A DNA stretch of 7,978 bases, taken from NCBI GenBank assembly GCA_049315625.1, contig JBMOJU010000254.1, positions 1 through 7,978 on the forward strand, in the 5' to 3' direction. The stretch's first letter is position 1, and every line of letters begins with the position of its first letter. This document shows, piece by piece, positions 1-5,515 of this stretch. A program made the position numbers and the translations under genes. The notes beneath the pieces are model-generated. The model was not told the origin of the DNA and made no database searches. It saw only the letters and a list, made by a program, of their open reading frames with translations. The stretch is from Paracraurococcus sp049315625 (GTDB taxonomy: Bacteria > Pseudomonadota > Alphaproteobacteria > Acetobacterales > Acetobacteraceae).

Positions 1-695
1 TCGATCCCGAGCCCTTCATCGAGCGCGAGAAGCACACCACGATCAAGCCGATCTGGGATCTCTGGCGCAGCGTGACGCAGGATTTCTTCGCCACGGCGAG
101 CTTCGCCATCGTGGCGACGGAGACCTACACGCGCGGCTTCCGCCGCTTCCTGGAGGAGGAGATGGGGGTGCCCTGCACCTTCTCCTTCGCCCGCCGTCCG
201 GGGATGAAGCCGGACAACCAGGCGGTGCGGGAGGCGATGAAGAAGACGCCGCCGCTGGTGCTGTTCGGCTCCTTCAACGAGCGGATGTACGCCGCCGAGA
301 CGCGCGCCCGCTGCACCTACATCCCGGCCAGCTTCCCGGGTGCGATCATCCGCCGCGCCACCGGCACGCCCTTCATGGGCTATGCCGGCGCGACCTACAT
401 CATCCAGGAATACTGCAACGCGCTGTTCGACGCGCTGTTCCACATCCTGCCGCTGGGCACGGATCTCGACCGGGTGGAGCCGACGCCGGCACGCCCCGCC
501 GAGGCATGGGAGCCGGAGGCGCAGCGGCTGCTGGAGCAGCACCTGGAGACGGAACCCTTCCTGCTGCGCATCTCGGCCGCCAAGCGGCTGCGGGATCGCG
601 CCGAGCAGGATGCCCGCGCGGCGTCGGAGCCGCGCGTTACCGCGGCGCGCGTCGCGCGCCTGCTTGCCGAACTTGCCGAGGGCCGCGTCGCATGA
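1..695 (+). CDS. bchZ: Chlorophyllide a reductase subunit Z, C-terminal part
   Basis: The reading frame is open from the window edge (first full codon at base 3) to TGA at 693-695, giving 230 residues of a protein that is normally near 480-490. Chlorophyllide a reductase (BchX plus BchY/BchZ) reduces the C7=C8 bond of ring B of chlorophyllide a during bacteriochlorophyll a synthesis; BchZ is the nitrogenase-beta-like subunit. Recognition rests on conserved stretches: ATETYTRGF, FARRPG, LVLFGSFNERMY, PASFPGAIIRR, TGTPFMGYAGATY, and a C-terminal ISAAKRLRDRAE segment. The cysteines that bind the iron-sulfur cluster lie in the missing N-terminal half. The GTG at 72 is an internal valine, not a start, because the frame stays open and family-like upstream. 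bchZ directly before pufB is the classic purple-bacterial bchCXYZ-puf superoperon order; the 106-base gap to pufB has no pufQ. Confidence 0.95.
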   Translation, partial: DPEPFIEREKHTTIKPIWDLWRSVTQDFFATASFAIVATETYTRGFRRFLEEEMGVPCTFSFARRPGMKPDNQAVREAMKKTPPLVLFGSFNERMYAAETRARCTYIPASFPGAIIRRATGTPFMGYAGATYIIQEYCNALFDALFHILPLGTDLDRVEPTPARPAEAWEPEAQRLLEQHLETEPFLLRISAAKRLRDRAEQDARAASEPRVTAARVARLLAELAEGRVA

Positions 696-772
696 GCGCG
701 CAGGCCCCGAACCCATCGCGCGCGGCGTTCGCCGTCGCGCCGATCCCTGCCGCGCGGGACCTGCGCGGTGCC

Positions 773-784
773 GGCCGAAAGGCC
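773..784 (+). other. Small GAAA-tetraloop hairpin upstream of pufB
   Basis: GGCC-GAAA-GGCC forms a four-base-pair G+C stem closed by a GNRA tetraloop and ends four bases before the pufB Shine-Dalgarno. It could stabilise the 5' end of a processed pufBA message or tune access to the ribosome site. It is short, so it may be chance in G+C-rich DNA. I see no convincing sigma-70 promoter or TGT-N12-ACA (PpsR/CrtJ) palindrome in the rest of the 696-801 gap. Confidence 0.35.
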
Positions 785-788
785 AGTT

Positions 789-795
789 AGGAGGT
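789..795 (+). promoter_or_regulatory. Strong ribosome binding site of pufB
   Basis: AGGAGGT is a full Shine-Dalgarno match six bases before the ATG at 802. It fixes the start of pufB inside a longer open frame that runs through the bchZ-pufB gap. A perfect site fits the high output needed for an LH1 polypeptide. Confidence 0.85.
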
Positions 796-801
796 CCGAC
801 A

Positions 802-984
802 ATGGCGGATACCAAGGGACCCTCCGGTTTGACGGAGGACGAGGCGAAGGAAGTCCACAACCTGCTGATCAAGGGTTGGGCTTTCTCCGTGTTCGCATCG
901 ATGGGCGCCCACATCCTGGTGTGGCTGTGGCGTCCGCTGGTGTACGGCGGCCAGGCCGTGCCGCCGGATTGGCGCTTCTTCTGA
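802..984 (+). CDS. pufB: LH1 antenna beta polypeptide
   Basis: A 60-residue protein that binds bacteriochlorophyll in the core light-harvesting ring around the reaction centre. It has the usual plan: a polar acidic N-terminus on the cytoplasmic side (LTEDEAKEVHN), one membrane helix from about residue 24 to 45, and a short periplasmic end. His37 in the AxxxH-type pattern SMGAHILVWLWRP is the expected axial ligand to bacteriochlorophyll; His19 is the second conserved histidine. The tail after WRPLVY is somewhat extended (GGQAVPPDWRFF). The start is set by the AGGAGGT site. The next gene is pufA, 56 bases on, with a hairpin in the gap. Confidence 0.95.
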   Translation: MADTKGPSGLTEDEAKEVHNLLIKGWAFSVFASMGAHILVWLWRPLVYGGQAVPPDWRFF

Positions 985-994
985 GTGGCTGAGG

Positions 995-1012
995 GGCGGC
1001 CGTCCGGCCGCC
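995..1012 (+). other. pufB-pufA intercistronic hairpin
   Basis: GGCGGCC (995-1001), loop GTCC, GGCCGCC (1006-1012): a perfect seven-base-pair G+C stem, with a possible extra G-U pair outside it. No T-run follows, so it is unlikely to terminate. It lies between the pufB stop (984) and the pufA ribosome site (1029-1034), where it could shield the pufB 3' end from exonucleases or affect the beta:alpha translation balance. Confidence 0.6.
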
Positions 1013-1028
1013 TACCCGCCCGCATCTT

Positions 1029-1034
1029 GGGGAG
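1029..1034 (+). promoter_or_regulatory. Ribosome binding site of pufA
   Basis: GGGGAG ends directly against an ATG at 1035 but lies six bases before the ATG at 1041. Spacing therefore favours 1041 as the start. The alternative would only add Met-Asn to the N-terminus. Confidence 0.7.
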
Positions 1035-1040
1035 ATGAAC

Positions 1041-1241
1041 ATGCTTGATATGCACAAGATGTGGATGCTGTTCGATCCACGTCGCGCTTTGGTTCTTGCC
1101 GCCATCGGCGTCGTCGCGATCGCCGCGGTGATCCACTTCGCGGTGCTCAGCTCGCCGCGCTACTGCGACCATCTCGGCTGGTGCGCGCCGACGGTGAACG
1201 CTCAGCCGGGCGCCGTGGCCGCCCGTCCGCCTGCGCGGTAA
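1041..1241 (+). CDS. pufA: LH1 antenna alpha polypeptide
   Basis: A 66-residue partner of PufB in the LH1 ring. The N-terminal HKMWMLFDPRR matches the family's cytoplasmic signature (W..FDPRR). One membrane helix follows from about residue 16 to 36, with His32 in AIAAVIHFAVLSS as the bacteriochlorophyll ligand. The C-terminus is long for LH1 alpha: after SSPRY come two cysteines, Cys42 and Cys48 (CDHLGWC), and an Ala/Pro-rich tail ending in ARPPAR, all predicted to be periplasmic. The tail may be removed after translation, as is known for some LH1 alpha chains; that is inference here. A start at 1035 is possible but badly spaced from the ribosome site. Confidence 0.93.
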   Translation: MLDMHKMWMLFDPRRALVLAAIGVVAIAAVIHFAVLSSPRYCDHLGWCAPTVNAQPGAVAARPPAR

Positions 1242-1273
1242 CGCGCCGGCGTCCGCTTCACGACAGCGGGCGA

Positions 1274-1291
1274 GGCGGGCGTCAGCCCGCC
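1274..1291 (+). other. pufA-pufL intercistronic hairpin
   Basis: GGCGGGC (1274-1280), loop GTCA, GCCCGCC (1285-1291): a perfect seven-base-pair G+C stem in the 115-base gap between pufA and pufL. In Rhodobacter, hairpins at this position protect the 3' end of the pufBA message, so that LH1 is made in excess over the reaction centre. Position and strength suggest the same role here. There is no T-run after it. Confidence 0.7.
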
Positions 1292-1342
1292 CCAGCCCCT
1301 GTCGGAAGCATCCTGCGACGGCGTGCCCGCCGGCGCGCGGAT

Positions 1343-1348
1343 GAGGGG
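1343..1348 (+). promoter_or_regulatory. Ribosome binding site of pufL
   Basis: GAGGGG lies eight bases before the ATG at 1357. An alternative ATG two codons later (1363) would be 14 bases away, so 1357 is preferred. Confidence 0.6.
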
Positions 1349-1356
1349 ATCATGCG

Positions 1357-2181
1357 ATGTCCATGCTGAGTTTTGAGCAGAAGTACCGCGTCCGCGGCGG
1401 CACCCTGGTCGGGGGCGATCTCTTCGACTTCTGGATTGGGCCGTTCTGGGTCGGTTTCTTCGGCATCACCACGGCGTTCTTCACCGTCGTCGGCACCGTG
1501 CTGATCCTCTACGGCGCGGCGATCGGCGGTACCTGGAACCCGTGGCTGATCAATATTGCGCCGCCTGACCTGAAGTATGGTCTGGGCCTGGCGCCGATGC
1601 ACGAGGGTGGGCTGTGGCAGGCCATCACGGTCTGCGCCATCGGCGCCTTCGTGTCCTGGGTCTTCCGGCAGGCCGAGATCTCGCGCAAGCTGGGCATGGG
1701 GTACCACATCCCCTTCGCCTACAGCTTCGCCGTCTTCGCCTACATCTCGCTGGTGGTGATCCGGCCGGTGCTGATGGGCGGTTGGGGACATGCCTTCCCC
1801 TACGGCATCTTCAGCCACCTCGATTGGGTGTCCAACGTCGGCTACCAGTACCTGCACTTCCACTACAACCCGGCGCACATGATCGCGGTGACGTTCTTCT
1901 TCACCACGGTGCTGGCGCTGTCGCTGCACGGCGCGCTGGTGCTCTCGGCGCTCAACCCGCAGCGCGGTGAGACGGTGAAGACCTCGGAACACGAGAACAC
2001 CTTCTTCCGCGACTTCATCGGCTACTCGATCGGCACCCTCGGCATTCACCGGCTCGGGCTGTTCGTCGCGCTGTCGGCGGGCTTCTGGAGCGCGGTCTGC
2101 ATCATCATCAGCGGCCCGTTCTGGACGCGCGGCTGGCCGGAGTGGTGGGGCTGGTGGCTGAACCTGCCGATCTGGTCGTAA
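1357..2181 (+). CDS. pufL: Photosynthetic reaction centre L subunit
   Basis: A 274-residue membrane protein with five helices (roughly 33-56, 84-112, 116-140, 171-199, 226-251). With PufM it binds the special pair, accessory bacteriochlorophylls, bacteriopheophytins, quinones and iron. Numbering with Met1 is one above the Rhodobacter sphaeroides mature numbers. The key histidines are all present: His154 (L153, accessory), His169 (L168), His174 (L173, special pair), His191 and His231 (L190 and L230, iron). Phe182 (L181) and Ser224 (L223, QB) are kept. Glu213 (L212) is present, but L213 is Asn (Asn214) and L210 is Glu (Glu211), the Blastochloris viridis pattern rather than the Rhodobacter one. 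The chain ends early (LPIWS), close to the remembered B. viridis length. His at L168 argues against the zinc-bacteriochlorophyll type of Acidiphilium, which has Glu there. Confidence 0.97.
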   Translation: MSMLSFEQKYRVRGGTLVGGDLFDFWIGPFWVGFFGITTAFFTVVGTVLILYGAAIGGTWNPWLINIAPPDLKYGLGLAPMHEGGLWQAITVCAIGAFVSWVFRQAEISRKLGMGYHIPFAYSFAVFAYISLVVIRPVLMGGWGHAFPYGIFSHLDWVSNVGYQYLHFHYNPAHMIAVTFFFTTVLALSLHGALVLSALNPQRGETVKTSEHENTFFRDFIGYSIGTLGIHRLGLFVALSAGFWSAVCIIISGPFWTRGWPEWWGWWLNLPIWS

Positions 2182-2190
2182 GGGGGAGGA
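2181..2190 (+). promoter_or_regulatory. Ribosome binding site of pufM
   Basis: AGGGGGAGGA overlaps the last base of the pufL stop codon and ends seven bases before the pufM ATG at 2198. It gives L and M closely matched, independent initiation within a 16-base gap. Confidence 0.75.
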
Positions 2191-2197
2191 TCGACAC

Positions 2198-3172
2198 ATG
2201 GCCGAGTACCAGAACATCTTCACCCGGATACAGGTCGTCGGGCCTGCCTATCCCGGTGTCCCGCTCGGACGCGACAGCGTCGAGCGGAAATACACGCCAG
2301 GCCACCTGCACCTGCTGGGCCGCCTGGGCGATGCGCAGATCGGTCCCGTCTACCTCGGTATGACCGGCCTGCTCTCGCTGGTCTTCGGGTTCCTCGCCTT
2401 CGAGATCATCGGTTTCGTGATGCTCGACAGCGTGAACTGGAGCCTGCGGGAATTCTTCCGCCAGTTCTTCTGGCTGGCGCTGGAGCCGCCGGCGCCGAAG
2501 TACGGGCTGCGCTTCCCGCCGCTGAACGAGGGCGGCTGGTGGATCCTCGCCGGGTTCTTCCTGTCGATCTCGGTGGTGCTGTGGTGGGTGCGGACCTATC
2601 GCCGGGCCGTCGCCCTGGGCATGGGCACCCATGTCGCCTGGGCCTTCGCCGCGGCGCTCTGGCTGTTCTTCGTGCTGGGCTTCTTCCGCCCGCTGCTGAT
2701 GGGCAGCTGGTCCGAGGCGGTGCCCTTCGGCATCTTCCCGCACCTCGACTGGACCGCGGCGCTGTCCATTCGCTACGGCAACCTGTTCTACAACCCGTTC
2801 CATGCGCTCAGCATCGTCTTCCTCTACGGCTCGACCCTGCTGTTCGCCATGCACGGCGCGACCATTCTCGCCCTCGGCCGGTTCGGCGGCGAGCGTGAGA
2901 TCGAGCTGGCGATCGACCGCGGTACGGCGGCCGAGCGCGGCGGGCTGTTCTGGCGCTGGACCATGGGCTTCAACGCCAGCTTCGAGAGCATCCATCGCTG
3001 GGCCTGGTGGTTCGCCATCCTGACGCCGATCACCGGCGGCATCGGCATCCTCCTGACCGGCACGGTGGTGGACAACTGGCACCAGTGGGCGATGCAGCAC
3101 GCCTTCGCGCCCTCCTACCCGCCGGAGTCCTTCAACGCGCTGCCCGATCCGCTGCTGGGAGGTGGGAAATGA
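2198..3172 (+). CDS. pufM: Photosynthetic reaction centre M subunit
   Basis: A 324-residue partner of PufL beginning with the conserved MAEYQNIFT. The functional residues are present: His182 (accessory bacteriochlorophyll), His202 (special pair), His219 and His266 plus Glu234 (non-heme iron), and Tyr210 near the primary electron-transfer branch. One residue is missing relative to R. sphaeroides before helix B (LRFPPLNEGG), so Rhodobacter numbers fit without Met offset after that point. Asp45 is at the M44 position, where R. sphaeroides has Asn. M17, an Asp in R. sphaeroides, is Tyr18 here. The C-terminal extension after NWHQWAMQH (to about 324, rich in Pro) is typical of reaction centres that carry a bound tetraheme cytochrome, with which it makes contact. 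The stop codon overlaps the pufC start. Confidence 0.97.
   Translation: MAEYQNIFTRIQVVGPAYPGVPLGRDSVERKYTPGHLHLLGRLGDAQIGPVYLGMTGLLSLVFGFLAFEIIGFVMLDSVNWSLREFFRQFFWLALEPPAPKYGLRFPPLNEGGWWILAGFFLSISVVLWWVRTYRRAVALGMGTHVAWAFAAALWLFFVLGFFRPLLMGSWSEAVPFGIFPHLDWTAALSIRYGNLFYNPFHALSIVFLYGSTLLFAMHGATILALGRFGGEREIELAIDRGTAAERGGLFWRWTMGFNASFESIHRWAWWFAILTPITGGIGILLTGTVVDNWHQWAMQHAFAPSYPPESFNALPDPLLGGGK
3157..3163 (+). promoter_or_regulatory. Ribosome binding site of pufC inside pufM
   Basis: GGGAGGT, coded within the last codons of pufM, lies five bases before the ATG at 3169. It selects this start within a frame that stays open much further upstream, and with the ATGA overlap it indicates coupled translation of M and C. 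Confidence 0.75.
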
Positions 3173-4245
3173 GCTACGCCCTCAAAGGCGCCGCCGCCGC
3201 GGCGGCGCTGATCGGCGGCTTCGCGCTGCTCTTCACCTTCGAGCGGCCGCCGGTGGATACGGTGCAGCTCGGCTACCGTGGCCTGGCCCAGCAGCAGCCG
3301 GTGAACCCGCGCACCGAGAAGCTGATCCTGGCCCAGAACCAGCTCCCGGAGGTCGTCCCCAATGTGGGCGCCGCCGGGCCGAAGGCCAGCGTCGTCTACA
3401 AGAACGTGCAGGTGCTGGGCGACCTTTCGGTCACGCAGTTCGCCCGCACCATGGCGGCGCTGACCAGCTGGGTGTCGCCGGAGCAGGGGTGCAACTACTG
3501 CCACAACCCCAACAACATGGCCTCCGACGAAGTCTACACCAAGGTCGTGGCGCGCCGGATGCTGCAGATGACGGCGCGCATCAATACCGAGTGGAAGAGC
3601 CATGTGCTCGAAACCGGCGTCACCTGCTACACCTGCCACCGCGGCCAGCCCGTGCCGACCTATGCCTGGGCGCGCAACGACACCCCGCCGCGTGCCGCCG
3701 GCCTCTCGGTCGGGACGTCCGGGCAGAACCAGGCCAGCGCCTCGGTCGGCCTGACCTCGCTGCCCTACGATCCGTTTACCCCGTATCTGTCCAATGATGC
3801 GCTGATCCGGGTGCAGACCCCGGCGCCGCGTGTCATGCCGGTGAAGCCCGGCACCAAGGACGCGGAGTGGACCTATGGGCTGATGATGCACATGTCGACG
3901 GCGCTCGGCGTGAACTGCACCTACTGCCACAACTCCCGCGCCTTCTATTCGTGGGAGGAAAGCCCGCCGCAACGGACCAATGCCTGGCATGGCGTCCGCA
4001 TGGTACGGGACATCAACAACAACTTCATCGATCCGCTGCAGCCCGTCTGGGCAGCCAACCCGGTCGGTCCGGCCGGCGGCCCGGTCCAGTCCCGGGTCGG
4101 CATCCATGGCGATCCGCTGAAGGTGAACTGCGCGAGCTGCCACCAGGGCGCCTACAAGCCGCTGCTCGGCGTGTCGATGCTGAAGGACTATCCGGAGCTG
4201 AACGCGATCACCAAGATCGACGCCCCGGCGCCGATCCGTCAGTGA
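3169..4245 (+). CDS. pufC: Reaction centre tetraheme cytochrome c subunit
   Basis: A 358-residue periplasmic-side subunit that re-reduces the photo-oxidised special pair. Four CxxCH heme sites are visible: CNYCH (108-112), CYTCH (153-157), CTYCH (250-254) and CASCH (321-325). By comparison with Blastochloris viridis the sixth ligands are Met95, Met131, Met239 and His145, so all four hemes look complete. Residues 4-24 form a hydrophobic N-terminal segment exported by the general pathway. Where B. viridis has the lipobox cysteine, this protein has Thr23 (LLFTFERPP), so lipid attachment seems lost and the segment probably stays as a membrane anchor. ATG overlaps the pufM stop (ATGA). The C-terminal half ends with the conserved CHQG..KPL and LKDYPEL segments. 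Confidence 0.96.
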   Translation: MSYALKGAAAAAALIGGFALLFTFERPPVDTVQLGYRGLAQQQPVNPRTEKLILAQNQLPEVVPNVGAAGPKASVVYKNVQVLGDLSVTQFARTMAALTSWVSPEQGCNYCHNPNNMASDEVYTKVVARRMLQMTARINTEWKSHVLETGVTCYTCHRGQPVPTYAWARNDTPPRAAGLSVGTSGQNQASASVGLTSLPYDPFTPYLSNDALIRVQTPAPRVMPVKPGTKDAEWTYGLMMHMSTALGVNCTYCHNSRAFYSWEESPPQRTNAWHGVRMVRDINNNFIDPLQPVWAANPVGPAGGPVQSRVGIHGDPLKVNCASCHQGAYKPLLGVSMLKDYPELNAITKIDAPAPIRQ

Positions 4246-4250
4246 CCTGA

Positions 4251-4272
4251 GCGGCCCGCCACGGCGGGCCGC
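4251..4272 (+). terminator. Strong hairpin just after pufC
   Basis: GCGGCCCGCC (4251-4260) and GGCGGGCCGC (4263-4272) are perfect ten-base complements separated by two bases; in practice a nine-pair stem with a four-base loop. It begins five bases after the pufC stop. No T-run follows, so on its own it is better seen as a 3' stabiliser or a factor-dependent stop than as an intrinsic terminator. Confidence 0.6.
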
Positions 4273-4284
4273 CCGGAAGGCCAG

Positions 4285-4326
4285 AAGGCCGGTGTCCCGC
4301 GCAGGCGGGGCCCGGCCTTTCGCTTG
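4285..4326 (+). terminator. Probable puf operon terminator
   Basis: AAGGCCGG (4285-4292) pairs with CCGGCCTT (4312-4319); inside, CCCGC (4296-4300) pairs with GCGGG (4305-4309) over a GCAG loop. The stem runs into TTTCGCTT, a weak U-tract. This second hairpin after pufC makes transcription stop here likely, separating the puf operon from the diheme cytochrome gene. Confidence 0.6.
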
Positions 4327-4356
4327 TCCGGCGCCGGCAATCGCCGCCTTGGTGGG

Positions 4357-4384
4357 TTGCGACCTGCGCCGCTTCCTTTATATC
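4357..4384 (+). promoter_or_regulatory. Candidate promoter of the diheme cytochrome gene
   Basis: TTGCGA (4357-4362) and TATATC (4379-4384) are separated by 16 bases and each match the sigma-70 consensus at four of six positions. The TTTATAT patch is the only AT-rich run in this otherwise G+C-rich gap and lies between the hairpins after pufC and the ATG at 4460. It suggests independent transcription of the cytochrome gene. Confidence 0.35.
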
Positions 4385-4459
4385 CACGGCGGTCGCCTTC
4401 CGTGCCCGGGCAGGGCGCGGTGCCATTCGTCCGTCGCGTTGCCAAGGACGCCTTCGCCG

Positions 4460-5434
4460 ATGAACTCGCTTGAAATCAACAAGGCTTTCGCCGCCGTGCT
4501 CACGGCCGGCATCACCTTCATGCTGGCCGGCCAGCTCGGCAAAGTGCTGGTGCACGGCGAACGGCCGCACGAAAGCGCCATCAGGATCGGCGAGCCGCCG
4601 GCGTCGGCCAGCGCCCCCGCCGCGGCCCCCGCGGGACCCGAACCGATCGCCGCCCTGCTGGCGAGTGCGAATGTCGATAACGGCAAGTCGATTGCACAGA
4701 AGCAATGCGTCGCCTGCCACAGCCTGAACGAGGGCGGCAAGGCCGGCGTCGGCCCCAACCTCTATGGCATCGTCGGTGCGCCGCACGGCCATGCGGAAGG
4801 CTTCAACTACTCGGCCGTCCTGAAGGCCAAGCAGGGCCCCTGGTCCTATGACGAGCTGAACGCCTGGCTGTACAAGCCGGCCGCCTACGCCCCCGGCACC
4901 CGCATGGGGTATGCGGGCCTGGCCAACACCCAGCAGCGCGCCGACCTGATCGCCTATCTGCGGACGCTGTCGGGCAACCCGATCCCGCTGCCGCCCGCCG
5001 GCCAGCCCGCCCCGGCCGCCGCGGCGGCGCCTGCCGCCGCCGCCACCCCTGCGGCGGCCCCTGCCGCGGCCGAGGGCGCCTCGATCGGCAGCCTGATGGC
5101 CAGCGCCGACCCGGAGAAGGGCGGCGCCCTGTTCCGCCGGCAATGCGCCGTCTGCCATTCGGTGAACGAGGGCGGCAAGGCCGGCGTCGGCCCGAACCTC
5201 TATGACGTGGTCGGCAAGCCGCATGGCCACATGGAAGGCTTCAACTACTCCGCCGTGCTGAAGGCGAAGCCGGGCCCCTGGAATTACGACGAGCTGAGCG
5301 CCTGGCTGCAGGCGCCGCAGCAATACGCCCCGGGCACCAAGATGGGCTATGTCGGCCTGAAGGACCCGCAGGACCGCGCCAACGTCATCGCCTACCTGCG
5401 CAGCCTGTCGGCCAACCCGGTGCCGCTGCCGTAA
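4460..5434 (+). CDS. Membrane-anchored diheme cytochrome c with two tandem class I domains
   Basis: A 324-residue electron-transfer protein. Residues 8-32 (about AFAAVLTAGITFMLAGQLG) form one hydrophobic segment, likely an uncleaved signal-anchor as in membrane-bound cytochromes of the CycM/cy type. A linker leads to a first cytochrome domain with CVACH (83-87) and Met149 in GTRMGYAGL. An Ala/Pro-rich linker (about 179-205) leads to a second with CAVCH (229-233) and Met295 in GTKMGYVGL. Both hemes are therefore His/Met ligated. The two domains match at about 72 of 100 residues. I chose ATG 4460 because the anchor follows at once and AAGGA (4444-4448) lies 11 bases upstream; the open frame continues upstream only through hairpin-bearing non-coding sequence. 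Position after pufC suggests a tethered donor to PufC or a route to a cytochrome oxidase; that is inference. Confidence 0.9.
   Translation: MNSLEINKAFAAVLTAGITFMLAGQLGKVLVHGERPHESAIRIGEPPASASAPAAAPAGPEPIAALLASANVDNGKSIAQKQCVACHSLNEGGKAGVGPNLYGIVGAPHGHAEGFNYSAVLKAKQGPWSYDELNAWLYKPAAYAPGTRMGYAGLANTQQRADLIAYLRTLSGNPIPLPPAGQPAPAAAAAPAAAATPAAAPAAAEGASIGSLMASADPEKGGALFRRQCAVCHSVNEGGKAGVGPNLYDVVGKPHGHMEGFNYSAVLKAKPGPWNYDELSAWLQAPQQYAPGTKMGYVGLKDPQDRANVIAYLRSLSANPVPLP
4694..5431 (+). repeat. Internal tandem duplication within the diheme cytochrome gene
   Basis: Bases 4694-4993 and 5132-5431 encode the two cytochrome domains, offset by exactly 438 bases (146 codons); heme cysteines and ligand methionines share this offset. 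The stretch starting AACGAGGGCGGC at 4727 recurs at 5165 with a single change over about 40 bases. The bases between the copies code for the Ala/Pro linker and the start of the second domain. Confidence 0.9.
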
Positions 5435-5454
5435 GGCGCCGCACCGCCCGAACC

Positions 5455-5487
5455 ACCCCCGGCGGCCGCAGGGCCCCGGGGGTTTTT
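5455..5487 (+). terminator. Intrinsic terminator after the diheme cytochrome gene
   Basis: ACCCCCGG (5455-5462) pairs with CCGGGGGT (5476-5483), a G+C-rich eight-pair stem with a 13-base loop, followed directly by TTTTT (5483-5487). It lies 20 bases after the cytochrome stop and before the convergent - strand gene that ends at 5516. Read on the - strand the hairpin has no T-run, so it serves the + strand gene first of all. Confidence 0.85.
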
Positions 5488-5515
5488 CATGCCCGGACGG
5501 CGACGGCCGGTCTGA

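Noticed and set aside
696..801. pufQ between bchZ and pufB.
   Set aside because: The gap has only 106 bases and the open frames through it do not resemble PufQ.
1861..1863. Possible zinc-bacteriochlorophyll reaction centre as in Acidiphilium.
   Set aside because: That type has Glu at L168; here the codon is CAC, His169, the usual residue in magnesium-bacteriochlorophyll centres.
1282..3100. Long open frames on the - strand opposite pufL and pufM (over 300 codons each).
   Set aside because: They lie wholly opposite well-supported reaction-centre genes and their translations are low-complexity Arg/Glu/Ala/His-rich text with no recognisable domain, as expected for antisense frames in G+C-rich DNA.
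4246..4460. pufX or another small gene after pufC, or an upstream start at 4292 for the cytochrome.
   Set aside because: The region holds two strong hairpins and a promoter-like patch; the peptide read from 4292 to 4460 shows no family signal, and the membrane anchor begins right after the ATG at 4460.
3115..5323. Long - strand open frames opposite pufC and the diheme cytochrome gene.
   Set aside because: Gly/Arg/Ala-rich shadow translations without motifs; the + strand frames contain six intact heme sites with their ligands.
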